Positions 1-9,980 are shown, counted from the stretch's first letter. The stretch is 64,000 nucleotides of DNA from Bombyx mori (GCF_030269925.1 NC_085121.1:2993501-3057500), one strand, 5' to 3'. Notes: generated by a model from the letters alone, not told the origin. Translations and numbers: made by a program.

Positions 1-29
1 CCTTCCTCTTCAATCACTCTATCTATTAA

Positions 30-140
30 AAAAAACCGCATCAAAATCCGTTGCGTAGTTTTAAAGATTTAAGCATACATATGGATATAGGGACAGAGAA
101 AGCGATTTTGTTTTATACTATGTAGTGATTATACCAAGCG
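30..140. repeat. Helitron-like or LINE-tail fragment (ATCCGTTGCGTAG type)
   Basis: Contains AAAATCCGTTGCGTAGTTTT followed by a GATTTAAGCATACAT motif and AGGGACAGAGAAAGCG, phrases common in lepidopteran interspersed repeats. Family and boundaries are uncertain. Confidence 0.4.
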
Positions 141-239
141 AATAAGCTATTCGGGAGAACCAGTTCTCTTTCGTCATGATCGTCAGTTTTCTTCAATTCA
201 TTACTAACCTAACTTAATAATTACTAAGTTAACCTAACC

Positions 240-475
240 AGTATATATATCGAGGGCTGAAAGGCTATTAGATATAAGCGACATTTCACTGAATACAAGA
301 TATTTCTCTTTGTGATTATAGGTCAGTTTTATTTGGTATTAAGTATCAACAATTTGATGTTTTTAATTGAACTTCTTTGAAGAAGTATTTTTGTTATGAT
401 ATTTTTTCCAAATTCTTAAACTTCAATTGGCTCTCCTGTAAAGTTGCATAAATGTCGCTAAAGGCATTTCATCCC
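240..475 (+). repeat. Interspersed repeat, same family as 35905-36135
   Basis: Shares GAAAGGCTATT, TTTTATTTGGTAT, GATGTTTTTAATTGAA and TGGCTCTCxTGTAAAGTTGCA with the reverse complement of 35905-36135, with diverged spacing. It looks like an old non-autonomous element. Sequence 476-1028 is unremarkable intron. Confidence 0.55.
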
Positions 476-1028
476 ACGACATGTCCGCATCTTCATACAA
501 ATGGAAAACCAATACTCAACATGATTTGTTTGGCTGTTACACCTTGAAAAGTTTGAAATATGTGCTTCGTTTTATACCCTTTGAGGCTGAGGACGGTGCC
601 GTATGATATCTACCACCACAAAGAGCAGATAAATGAATATTTTTAGAGGAATCTAAGGCACGAAATATTCCATATAGTAAATGGATATTAATCTACTAAT
701 AATTGAATTAAATAATTGAAAATCCAATCAATTGCCTAAAATTAATAAAACCAAATAATCAAATACCCAATTACATACCCAAAATCCCCGTCTAATCCGG
801 CGCGCTGTCATCGTTAATCTTAGATTTGACTTCTTCCGAAAATGCTTATTCCGTTTGAGCAATGAAATTTCATTTTGAATTTAATCTGGAAGAGACTGAT
901 GAACTAAACCCCTAATTGCTCTTTTACCTTAGAGATCGAAACATAAATTCAATTCAATTATCATTCGCCATAATTCTAGATTCTAATGCATGATTCCAAA
1001 TTCCATAATTCTAAATTCTTATTAGTAA

Positions 1029-1330
1029 TCCCTACTAATATATAAATGTGAATGTAAGTTTGTTTGTAACGCTTTCACGCGAAAACTACTCAACCGATCA
1101 TCATGAAACTTTGTACACATATTCTTGGAGGTATTAGAAGTAATATAGGATACTTTTTATTAAGTTTTTTTTTTTTTTTACGAAAAATTAAATCTAGCTT
1201 CTTCAACGCCATCTACCGGTTCAGTAATGTAGTTCCAATCCTGAGTACTGTGAATGAAGTCGCGGGTAAAATTTAGCGTTATGCCAAAGTAACTAATCCA
1301 CGCGGATGAAGTCGCCGGCAAAAGCTAGTT
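1029..1330 (+). mobile_element. Non-autonomous Helitron
   Basis: Begins TCCCTACTAATATATAAATG, contains GTTTGTTTGTAACGCTTTCACGC and CTCAACCGATCATCATGAAA, and ends GCAAAAGCTAGT with T following. TC start and CTAGT end fit a lepidopteran Helitron. No coding capacity. Confidence 0.75.
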
Positions 1331-1798
1331 CATCATAATTCTAAATATAATCGAGTTTAATGTAAACTTTAACTTAGAAAACACATTTTACCAATAAACA
1401 TCTTTTATTCGCAACTATTTGCGAGCTTATTTCGCAAGTTGCTCCCAAACACGATGTCTCTTTTTGAAGTAATATTTAGGCACCTTAAATATGTATTATT
1501 GATGAATTAACAACTGCTGTCTGGTATTGTATTGACTAACAAAGTTAATAGACGTGTCCGTTAACCTTGAAACATATAGGGATTCACCATACTGGAACAT
1601 ACGGCTGGAGTGTATGTAGACTTATAATACATCCTAATACTGTATCTGGGAATTAGATGCAGAAATAGGAAAAAATCGGAGAACACTACTATTACAGACG
1701 AAAGAAGGTAGTTGTAATTGTAAATGAGAGGAAAGATCGTATCTTTACCTAAACCCATTAACTTTGAACGTTTAAGATTACGTAATTGCTTACAAGCC
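1331..1798. other. Intronic sequence, nothing recognised
   Basis: AT-rich. A short - strand ORF within it shows no family resemblance and is taken as chance. Confidence 0.5.
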
Positions 1799-1909
1799 GG
1801 TACATGATACTAGGCTGCGTACGAGTTTGGGTGTTCGAAAATGATTTAAAGCCAACAAAAATTGTTCGTTCACGGAGTGTTGCAAGAAAAATGGTGGCCA
1901 CGTTTGTCT
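1799..1909 (+). pseudogene. Mariner transposase fragment, left of the retrotransposon insertion
   Basis: Reads WVFENDLKPTK, then VRSRSV and KMVATFV, a standard mariner transposase stretch between the first and second catalytic Asp. Upstream of ~1829 the frame is shifted by one base and the N-terminal half and left inverted terminal repeat are not recognisable. It joins the segment at 7038 once the jockey-clade insertion is removed. Confidence 0.75.
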
Positions 1910-2152
1910 TTTTTTTTTTTTTTTATGATTGAAGGATTACTGGTGGCCCGGAAGCCTTTCCAGTTTCACCAGGACAGGTGGGCGAGCAAAGGCTCAGCCA
2001 GGAGGGGTGGGATTTGCTAACAGCTACCCGAGCGCCTCCGAAGGAGACCTAACAGCTCAAGAGCAGCTGCTTCGCGAATGAATCTACTACCGGATCGGAA
2101 TCGCGACCCGCTGAGAAGATCCGGCGAGAAACTCAGCGAGCTGATTCATGGG

Positions 2153-5029
2153 TTAGGTTGCACGGCGAACTCTTTGTCGAGTTCGACGAGTACGGTTACC
2201 GAGGTCCCTAAGCCTGCTCCTAGAGCTGAAGGCGTCTAGTGCGAAGGTTATTGGATCTGATGGATCCGTAAGGACGTGTCTAGGGCGTCGACGGTGACTG
2301 GCTCCTGCATGATCAGGATTCGGGGAGTAGTCAGCGGCGGCTACGATAAGGCGATTATCATGACGCATAGCCTTATCGAAGTACCGTTCCGACGCTGACT
2401 TCATGTATTTCTGTATAGATTCGAGGCCCAGGTCGTCGTGTAGGTCAACGTTCCTCACGAACCACGGAGCTCCGACGGCTAACCTGCAAAAGCGGGATTG
2501 TAGAGATTGAAGGGTGTCTATGTGCGTGCGGGCCTCGTGAGCGAACACCACACTCGCGTAAGTCATGACGGGCCTTATGCAAGTTTTGTAAAGTGTCACC
2601 TTGTTCCGAAGGGACATTTTACTCCGCTTACAAATCATGGGGTAGAGTCTACCGAGAATAAACGCGGCACGGTCACGGACTGATTTTATATGCGGGCGGA
2701 ATGTCATCGATGCATCCAGGGTAACGCCCAGGTACTTGACCTTCCTGGCCCAGGGTATGGATTGACTAAAGAGAGTAATCGGGGGTGTGAGATTCCTCCT
2801 CCTAATACGGGAGGAAATCCGTGTGGAGCTTCCCCTCTGAAAGAGCACCGCAGTACTTTTCGCTGGGTTGATGTCTATGCGCCATTTTCGGAACCACTGT
2901 CCTAGGGCTAGGGCTGCGCTCTGAAGCTTCTTCGCGATTAGGGACTTGTTTCTACTGGAATAGTAAACAGTCGTGTCGTCGGCGAATAAAGCTAAATGGG
3001 TCGGCGGCGACCGGGGAATATCGTTAACGAATAAGCTAAATAGGAGGGGTGAGAGGACAGAGCCTTGCGGGACTCCAGCTGTGAGAGGTCGTGGGGAGGA
3101 GCGGGTTCCCTCGACTCGATATCGAAAAGAGCGGTTCGACAAGAAGTCCCGTATGATGAGCACGAGACTATCCGGCACACCCATGTTGAATAGTTTGAAA
3201 ATCAAACCGTTGTGCCAGACTTTGTCGAACGCTTTTGCGACGTCGAAGAAGAGAGCTCCCGTGTATAACGGTTTTGGTCGATTAAGCCCCACAAGAATGT
3301 GCTCCGTGAGGCGGTGCACCTGTTGAACGCATGAGTGATTTGTACGGAATCCGAATTGTTCATCGATGAGAATGCCCTTGGATGAGACGAAGTCTCTGAG
3401 GCGTTTGTAGAGCAGACGCTCATACAGTTTGCCTAGAGACATGAGGAGGCTAATCGGGCGGTAGCTCGTCGGATGATTTTTTGGTTTACCGGGTTTATGT
3501 ATGCCGATAACGTCCGCTTCTTTCCACACCGCGGGAAAGATACAGTTCGCCATAGCGGCATTGAAAATAGATGCCAACATCACGATGAGTTGGACGGGTA
3601 GAAGTTTAATAACGCGGTTGGATATACCGTCGGAACCGGGAGCCTTGCGAGGACGTAGGTCTTTGATCAAGTCTTTAACTTCCATCGGGGTGACGGGTGG
3701 TAACACATCAGAGGGTGGCAAGGAGGCTCTGCGTTCTACCTCACTGTCTACTAATTCTACATGCACAGGGTCCACGGATTGAGTGCTGGGCGTGCACTGG
3801 GTTTGCAATGTATCGGCCAGCAGCTCTGCTTTTTCGTCATCATCGAACGCCGTGAGTCAGCCTGAGGGGCCTACGAGGGGGGGCATAGTTACTACCGTAT
3901 CCGATTTGAGAGTACGAGCTAAGCGGTAGTAAGACCTTTGGGAGGGCGCGAGTCCTTCTAAGAAATCAGACCATCTGGCATCTCGGACTTCGGCGATGCG
4001 AGACTTTACGTCGCGTTGTAGGGCACGCATTCGAATACGATTTTCCGCGGTAGGATACCTGTCGTAGGCGCGTATCGAGGCGTTCTTAGCTCTAAGGAGT
4101 TCCCTAATATCGTCGGACAATTTGAAGCGGTGAAGGAAGTCCTCCGCTACAACTTGTTTCGATGACCTATCTAATGTCGAGGTGATGTGTGACGTTAAGA
4201 TGTCTATGGCTTCAGCGGTATCCTGAGGAGACGGGGTAGAGTCCGGGCTAAACGGTAGCGATGGTGGATCAGATTCAGCCAGGCTGATGCCCAGCGTGCG
4301 CCAATCCACCACAGTCCTCGTGACGGGAACGGAATCGGGAGCGCGACCGAGCTTCATAACGACGGGACGGTGGTCTGAATCTAACTCTGAAACTACTTCG
4401 ATCGAGTGTAAGCGCAGAGTTACGTTTTTTAATAACGCTATGTCGAGTATATCCGGGCGATGCGCGATATTTAGCGGGTAGTGAGTCGGGATTAGCGGAG
4501 CGACGATATCGAAGGCGAGATTATCGACTAACGCGTCAAGCCGCCTGCCATTCGGGGTTGTGGTGTGTGAGTTCCACCTAATGTGTTTACAATTTAGGTC
4601 GCCCGCCAGAATGACAGAGCTCCCCATGCCGAGCAGCGCCTCGATATCACTGCTTAGAACGATCTTATCCGGTGGAAGATAAACGGACGCGATAACGATC
4701 GGCGCGTGTCCCGTCAGTGAGATTCGGCACACTGATGCTTCGATATTAGCGAGCGCGGGAGGATCGAGTGGGACGCAATGCAGGGCTCTTCTATAGTAAA
4801 TGACGGTACCACCACCACGAGCAGAGAGCCTGTCGTTCCTGACCATGTTATCGTTCGCGATTTTAGGGTCACGGCGCGCGGGCTTAAGTAGGGTCTCCTG
4901 CACTAAAAAGATATCAATTTGATGGTCACGCAAAAAGTCAGAAACCTGATCACGCTGATTTGCGAGACCGTAAGCGTTAAAAAATCCTATCGTTACGGAT
5001 AGGGGCTTTATTCTACTTATATACGCCAT
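2153..5029 (-). pseudogene. ORF2 (AP endonuclease + reverse transcriptase), interrupted by one TGA
   Basis: The frame has 959 codons including the final TAA, open except for TGA at 3859-3857. The first part (codons 1-390) is an AP-like endonuclease: FFNAYGL, VQETLL with the catalytic Glu, LAGDLNC, and SDHRPVV with the catalytic His. The second part is the reverse transcriptase: KAPGSDGISN, YRPISLL, FFDVAKAFDK (motif A Asp), GVPQGSVLSPLLF and FADD at about codons 682-685. The C-terminal tail holds an Arg-rich end (RTRRTRQRVRR). The stop looks like a CGA-to-TGA change, because related elements carry a basic residue at the join; that is inference. Both halves remain in the same frame. Confidence 0.9.
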
Positions 5030-5032
5030 TGA

Positions 5033-6643
5033 TTACCGGCGGAGTGAGGGGAGGACGTACGTATTTAATGACGCGTATACGTCGGCGTATTCTTGCACAA
5101 CGGCGATAAAGTGTTGTGCAGTGGAGGCAGAGCGAATGGCGTCGCCCAAAGCGTTAACGCGCTCAAAGTTGATCGACTGAAAGAAGTCGATCGCTAAAGC
5201 GAGATTGTCGGGACGAATCGCGGAGGAGGGACGAGTCGCGGAGGCGGGACGAATCGCGGAGGAGGGAGTTGTAGCCGTGTTCATGTACGGCAGCGGCTTC
5301 GCCCAGGCCGAGACACTGGGCACCGGCGCCGGAACGAACGCTGGCTTAGCCTGCGACACAGAGGGTGCCGAGGCTTTGATGTCTGGGCCGGAAGCTCGGA
5401 GGCGGTTTTGGCGGGCGACGCGGCGATTTATTTTCGGGGCTCGGGGGCATCCGCGGTAATTTGCGGGGTGACCCTGTGTTCGACACAGGACGCAGCTAGG
5501 CGGTTCTGTCGCGGTTTTTTGATCGCGAGTGCATAGGGCCGTGGCGTGATCGCCTAAGCACTTGACGCATCGGGGGCGCGCGTGACAGTTACGGGAAGAA
5601 TGCCCGTATAATTGGCAGTTATGGCACTGGCTAGGTGTGCCTTTCTTGTGTGGGGTTTCGACTGCGATTCCGGAAAGGCTACAGACCGTTCGGATGTTGA
5701 ATATTTGCTTACCCTCGGGGGTAGGCAGGAGGGCGACGAGAACCATATTATATGGCTCCCTTCCGCGGCCTGTGTGCATGCGGTGTACGGAGTTAACCGG
5801 TAGGCCTTGTTCGAGAAGGTCGGCCTTGACGAGCTCGGCATCCAACTCTTTAGGGATGCCACGTATAACGGCACGGAGTTCGCGCTCCTCCTGGAGCGTA
5901 TATGTGTGGAAACTTATACGCTCCTTACGGAGGTAAGAAGAGAGGGCCCTATGGTCGTCGGATGTTCGAACCTTAATTTGAATGCCGTTCGCGAGGTTAC
6001 GGGCATTCGTAAAATTGATATTTTTGGCCTTAAGGGCCAGGGAAACTCGTTCCCAAGCTGCCTTCTCTTGAAGGATTACCGGGGGAGGGGTCTGGGCTTT
6101 ATTTTGTGCCACCGGACGCGGCGACGGAGTGGCACGGGCTGGAGGCGCAACGGGAGTCTGAGGGCGGGGGCGCGACGCGTTCGCGGCTTTGCTAATTTTA
6201 GCGGCCGCGGGAGCTCGAGACTCCGCGGCACGCTTCTTACCCTTTTGCACCAGGGTGAATCCATCCGTCGATGAGGCGGGAGCGAGGTCGACCTCCATCT
6301 CCGAGTCAGAGTCGGAGGACGAGGAGGCGGGCGCAGGTGACCTACGAGTAGGTGTTTTGGACGGCGCGACGGAGGCCGCGGATGATCGCGCTGCTGGAAC
6401 GGTGACCACGGCGGACGACGCAGCAGTTTTACTCGCCAGTATAGGCGACGCGGGAACGGCAGGCACGACGGAGGCTGTGGTGCTCGATGCAGAAGCTTTG
6501 CACGCAGGTACAGGCGACGCAGGAGCAGCGAGCTCGGTGGAGTCCACGAGAGGGCTCGCAGTGTGATCGGCCTTGAAGGCCTGAAACTCGGAAGTGAGCT
6601 TTGGGTAGCGAAGCCGGAGAAATTCCGCAAATACAGCGTCCAT
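5033..6643 (-). CDS. ORF1 (gag-like nucleic-acid-binding protein) of the jockey-clade element
   Basis: 536 residues. The ATG at 6643 is chosen because the frame upstream is 5' UTR repeat and non-ATG. Residues ~30-190 are Ala/Ser/Pro-rich and probably disordered, with an acidic SDSDSE patch near 112. Residues ~265-340 resemble the PRE_C2HC domain of jockey Gag. Three zinc knuckles follow at about 340-353, 359-371 and 384-399 (CHNC..H..C, CVKC..H..C, CVLC..H..C). A second Ala/Pro-rich tail completes it. The role known for the family is binding element RNA to form the RNP. It is intact with no stop or frameshift. Its TAA is followed by three bases and then the ORF2 ATG in the same frame. Confidence 0.9.
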   Translation of the reverse strand: MDAVFAEFLRLRYPKLTSEFQAFKADHTASPLVDSTELAAPASPVPACKASASSTTASVVPAVPASPILASKTAASSAVVTVPAARSSAASVAPSKTPTRRSPAPASSSSDSDSEMEVDLAPASSTDGFTLVQKGKKRAAESRAPAAAKISKAANASRPRPQTPVAPPARATPSPRPVAQNKAQTPPPVILQEKAAWERVSLALKAKNINFTNARNLANGIQIKVRTSDDHRALSSYLRKERISFHTYTLQEERELRAVIRGIPKELDAELVKADLLEQGLPVNSVHRMHTGRGREPYNMVLVALLPTPEGKQIFNIRTVCSLSGIAVETPHKKGTPSQCHNCQLYGHSSRNCHARPRCVKCLGDHATALCTRDQKTATEPPSCVLCRTQGHPANYRGCPRAPKINRRVARQNRLRASGPDIKASAPSVSQAKPAFVPAPVPSVSAWAKPLPYMNTATTPSSAIRPASATRPSSAIRPDNLALAIDFFQSINFERVNALGDAIRSASTAQHFIAVVQEYADVYASLNTYVLPSLRR

Positions 6644-6795
6644 GATGTCTACGTGCCCAGGTGGGGCTACCCTGGGTCTTAGAAAACACTCGCCTTGCGG
6701 CGAGGCCCCAACTTCTCGGACTTGAGCGGTTCTATTGAACACAGGTGGCGATGCGGCACGATTACTGCAGGACAAAGAAAAATCACAACAAAACG

Positions 6796-6944
6796 GAAAT
6801 AACAAAAAGAAACAAAACAATTAAACACTTCCAGGAAGACAGTTTGTCGGCAGATGTACCACGAACACAGAAATAACAAAAGGAAACAAAACAAATAAAA
6901 ACTTCCAGGAAGAGCACTTAGTCGGCAGATGTACCACGAACACA
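6796..6944 (-). repeat. Two ~75-bp tandem repeats in the retrotransposon 5' UTR
   Basis: Unit 1 is 6796-6869 (74 bp) and unit 2 is 6870-6944 (75 bp). They share GTCGGCAGATGTACCACGAA, CTTCCAGGAAGA and the AAATAACAAAA block, differing at under ten positions. They lie directly upstream of ORF1. Confidence 0.85.
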
Positions 6945-7037
6945 GGCCGCGCGAACAATGGCCGGGCTAACAAAAGCCGGGCGATCGAGTGGTCGATGAG
7001 CACGTCCGCGCGTGACGGGTGCCTCTATCGGAATGGC

Positions 7038-7553
7038 CCACGTTTGTCTCCAAAACCGGCCATGTTACGACTATTCCTCTTGAGGGACAAAGAACGGTTA
7101 ATGCAGAATGGTATGCTAGCATTTGTTTGCCGCAGGTCGTTTCTGAACTCCGTAAAGAGAACTGCAACCGCCGCATCATCCTCCATCACGACAATGCGAG
7201 TTCTCACACCGCGCACAGAACAAAAGAGTTTTTAGAGCAAGAAAACATAGAATTATTAAACCATCCACCGTACAGCCCCGACCTAAGCCCTAGTGATTTT
7301 TATACTTTCCCTAAAATAAAGAATAAATTGTGTGGACAGAGATTTTCATCACCTGAAGAAGCTGTGGACGCCTACAAAACGGCCATTTGGAGACCCCAAC
7401 TTCCGAATGGAATGGTTGCTTCAATGATTGGTTCCATCGTATGGAAAAAGGTCACATTTCGAGGAGAATACTTCGAAAAGCAATAAATACATTTTTAAAT
7501 AGTAATGTTGTGTCACTTCGTTAATTCCCGAAATTTTCAGTGCCGCCCTCGTA
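7038..7553 (+). pseudogene. Mariner transposase C-terminal half and right end
   Basis: Encodes SKTGHVTTIPLE, NAEWY, LHHDNASSHTA (second catalytic Asp) and PYSPDLSPSDF (third Asp). The two Asp are separated by 34 residues, as in DD34D mariners. The stop is TAA at 7484-7486. The right terminal repeat appears to be AATTCCCGAAATTTTCAG followed by TGCCGCCCTCG, ending at a TA (7552-7553). It lies 55 bp before host exon A in the same orientation. Confidence 0.85.
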
Positions 7554-7607
7554 TGTTAAGACAATTAAATAAGTATAAAGTTGTAGATCAAAAATATTTG
7601 TCCATAG

Positions 7608-7734
7608 GGGCAGCGGACAAAGAAGCTGATGAGGAAGAAGGCACAGCAGGATCAGCAGCGCCCACAGAGGATAACGAGGATGAAGACAAGAGAAAGAACA
7701 ATATACTGCCACTCACTTCACACCAACCCGTCAT
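7608..7734 (+). CDS. Exon A of the unidentified + strand gene
   Basis: The acceptor is the AG at 7606-7607 and the donor is AT|GTGAGT at 7734/7735. The frame continues into the next exon by completing an Ile codon (AT + T). It encodes an acidic, Glu/Asp/Ala-rich segment. An alternative acceptor (TTTTCAG, ending 7540) lies inside the preceding mariner end and stays in frame, so the 5' boundary is uncertain. Confidence 0.7.
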
Positions 7735-9843
7735 GTGAGTTACAAACAAAGTTTAACTAAAAAGAATGTCATTCAATACCCACATGTATTGTGTTAAATG
7801 GTTACCAACATCAAAACATTCAACGCATTAGCTTGAAAGAGTCATGTTTTGAAATTGTTTTATTGTCCAAATTGTAAATTTTAAAATATATGGTATTGGG
7901 CTGTTTATTCGCAGTATTTCGCAGTTAGTAGATTTTTTTTTTGCTTGGACTCATGATTGAACTCTCGATACAGCTGATGCTCAGTGGTTACCGGAAATCG
8001 TAGACATCGCAACGTAAATGCTGCTGCCCACTTTAAGACATGAGGTCTATATATAAATTGTATAATAAATAGGAAAAATCAGACGTTTTGCTGGTTTAAT
8101 TTTATCGCAGCATTCTTTCTTTCATTAAAAGTAAAATTTTGTATTTATTAAAATCACTTGCACTCTATTTATTATATTCTGCTATTACAGTGAAGTATCT
8201 GCAAGCCAGCAGAACTTCTTCAAAATGCTTGACGAGAAAATCGAAAAGGTATGTGACAAAACAATTCACTTGTAGATAAGTACGTTCATTATGTTTAAGA
8301 ATTACATCAACTCATGTTTTCGGTACAGGGCAAAGACTATGACTCGTCGAGTGAAACTGAACTGAGATTAGAACAAGAAAGAAGAAGGGTACTGATAGAA
8401 CAATGGCGCTCAGCATCGCTGTCCACGCAATCAACGCAATCCCACCCCAGCCCTCCGACACCGGCAAGAAGACGCATGCATCGACCCGTGCCGCAGCCTC
8501 CGGAACGGCAAAACAGCCCGGGATCCAACAGAAGATGTTACAGACAACACGTTCCAGAAGGCATGTCTCCGCCACCCAGGAGAGCTCACAGCGCTCAATC
8601 CCATCATCCAGACACGCGGCACGTCAACGGCGATAGCTGGCAGGAACCGACAAAATCTCCAGTGAGAAGACCCCAGAGCGCCGGTGCTAACTGGAAGAAC
8701 AACACTAAAGTAGCGCCGTACAGTCAGAAGCCGAAAAAGAATGATGATAACCGCAAAGATGAGGTTCCCTGTGGTGGACAAGACTCATCGCAGATAACGT
8801 TCAACCCTACATTCCAAACGCACAGTCCAGCTCATTCCGCTAAACAACCGTACATAGCTCAAATTATAAGCTACCCGATGTCGCAACAGGTCACACCTCC
8901 ATCGTCTCCCAAATTTATAGCTCCGCCTGAGGAGTATCAGGACCCACAGAACGATGTCGTCGACAACAAGCTTAACCAAAAACAATCCCAAAAGACCCAA
9001 ACGGCCCAACCTACAACCCAGTCTCACATATATTACATCCACGGCAACAGTAGTACGACCCTAGCTCAGGACTTGGCGCAACAGAGACAGCAAACCGCGA
9101 TACATCTGCAACAATACGTGGCCATGAAGCAAGCACAACAACAAATGTTTTCGTACATCCAAAGAAGTCCTCATACTGTATTCCCCAACGTTGATTACAC
9201 ACAGACGGGAAATACTAATCGAATGTATGACGCCGAAAATTACGCCCATTACGCTCATCCAGGAATCAGGCCACAAAGCGCACCAAACGCTGCAGGAATT
9301 GTGAGGCCGATACCAGTGCCGCCCGGTTTTGGAGCGCCCGAAGGACCTCACATGGTTCAGATGCCTATATGGTCGCAAATGCCACCGGTCGTATCCACTA
9401 TGGGCCCCTGGATCCAAGGTCAGGTGCCGCCCGAAATGCAGTACTACCCCCAATCGCAGTTCATGCCGATGTACCGACCGAACTCCGCCGGTTCCGCTGG
9501 GACATTGACAAGATACCAGAAAAAAGAATCAAGCGATAGTGACGTTAAAAGCGTGTGCCAAAGTATAAATCTAGTCAGACAGAAGCCTATCGGGCAAATA
9601 GTTTCGTTGCCCGGACAGGAGCTGACAGTGTGCAATAACGTTAGTGATAATCTGAGTCCTGCTTCGGTCAGTACGGACAGCGGGGTCTCGCCCGGCAACA
9701 GCGTGCCCAGCTCCAAGAACTCCGCCTTCAGCACACCGTCTAGTGGCACCAGTGATACATTCAGTGTGCCAGATAATAAAAACGCGAAAAACAAAACTGT
9801 ACAACAAAGATCTCTCAAGAATTCTAAAAGTCTAGATACTTAG
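7608..9843 (+). CDS. C-terminal three exons of an unidentified Gln/Pro/Ser-rich host protein
   Basis: Three exons join in frame: 7608-7734, 8191-8248 and 8329-9843 (stop TAG 9841-9843). About 565 residues are visible. The first exon is acidic. The short second exon and the start of the third give a conserved-looking stretch (NFFKMLDEKIEKG, then SSSETELRLEQERRR and IEQWRS) that resembles a folded or helical motif. The remaining ~470 residues look disordered, rich in Pro, Ser and Gln, with repeated PQSA/RPNSA-like motifs and a Gln-rich segment (ALAQDLAQQRQQ-like) near the middle. Codon use is GC-richer than the flanks. The 5' part of the gene lies outside the window or was not recognised. I do not recognise the family, so no function is assigned. 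Donor and acceptor sites and matching phases make the gene structure convincing. Confidence 0.8.
7930..8055 (-). mobile_element. Degenerate Bm1 SINE fragment in an intron
   Basis: A T-run, then CAGTGGTTACCGGAA, AACGTAAATGC and CCCACTTTAAGACATGAG follow the Bm1 order with heavy divergence. It lies between exons A and B of the + strand gene. Confidence 0.55.
8191..8248 (+). CDS. Exon B (58 bp) of the unidentified + strand gene
   Basis: Too short to appear as an ORF of its own. The acceptor ATTACAG ends at 8190 and the donor AAG|GTATGT is at 8248/8249. One base completes the Ile codon from exon A, then 19 codons run on and end in phase 0, matching exon C. Confidence 0.8.
8329..9843 (+). CDS. 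Terminal exon C of the unidentified + strand gene
   Basis: The acceptor GGTACAG ends at 8328, and the open frame runs 504 codons to TAG at 9841. It begins with the charged SSSETELRLEQERRR-type segment, followed by a long low-complexity Pro/Ser/Gln tail. It is the longest host-type open frame in the window. Confidence 0.85.
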   Translation, partial: GKDYDSSSETELRLEQERRRVLIEQWRSASLSTQSTQSHPSPPTPARRRMHRPVPQPPERQNSPGSNRRCYRQHVPEGMSPPPRRAHSAQSHHPDTRHVNGDSWQEPTKSPVRRPQSAGANWKNNTKVAPYSQKPKKNDDNRKDEVPCGGQDSSQITFNPTFQTHSPAHSAKQPYIAQIISYPMSQQVTPPSSPKFIAPPEEYQDPQNDVVDNKLNQKQSQKTQTAQPTTQSHIYYIHGNSSTTLAQDLAQQRQQTAIHLQQYVAMKQAQQQMFSYIQRSPHTVFPNVDYTQTGNTNRMYDAENYAHYAHPGIRPQSAPNAAGIVRPIPVPPGFGAPEGPHMVQMPIWSQMPPVVSTMGPWIQGQVPPEMQYYPQSQFMPMYRPNSAGSAGTLTRYQKKESSDSDVKSVCQSINLVRQKPIGQIVSLPGQELTVCNNVSDNLSPASVSTDSGVSPGNSVPSSKNSAFSTPSSGTSDTFSVPDNKNAKNKTVQQRSLKNSKSLDT

Positions 9844-9980
9844 GGGTTAAACGTTTGTAATTATGTAGATTTTCTAAATGTACGTAGCGTCAGAATGGTG
9901 ATTATGGTTTAGTGAAAAACTTAGATTCCAAAGTGCTTATAATATTGTATTATAATAAATGTGAATTATCGGAATAACTT
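9844..9980 (+). terminator. 3' UTR and poly(A) signal of the + strand gene
   Basis: AATAAA at 9954-9959, about 110 bases after the stop, in AT-rich sequence. Cleavage is inferred some 15-25 bases further on. A later TAATAAA near 10202 could be an alternative. Confidence 0.6.

Larger units (their letters stand above)
1909..7037 (-). mobile_element. Near-full-length jockey-clade non-LTR retrotransposon
   Basis: A 5.1 kb element with its 3' poly-A tail (T-run 1909-1924 on the + strand), a 3' UTR to 2152, ORF2 (2153-5029), ORF1 (5033-6643) and a 5' UTR with two ~75-bp tandem repeats. It is flanked by a perfect 12-bp duplication (CCACGTTTGTCT at 1898-1909 and 7038-7049) inside a mariner. ORF1 carries CCHC knuckles preceded by a PRE_C2HC-like region. 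ORF2 has an AP-type endonuclease and a reverse transcriptase, with no RNase H seen. A single in-frame TGA in ORF2 is the only coding lesion found. Confidence 0.93.

Noticed and set aside
2690..3423. Several + strand and - strand ORFs of 60-117 codons
   Set aside because: All overlap the reverse-transcriptase frame and have no coding signature of their own.
6076..6630. Long Arg/Pro-rich - strand frame and overlapping + strand frames inside ORF1
   Set aside because: They are alternative readings of the GC-rich Ala/Ser/Pro-coding part of the LINE ORF1.
5033..6820. ORF1 starting at 6820
   Set aside because: That start is TTG in the 5' UTR repeat; the first good ATG with typical protein sequence is at 6643.
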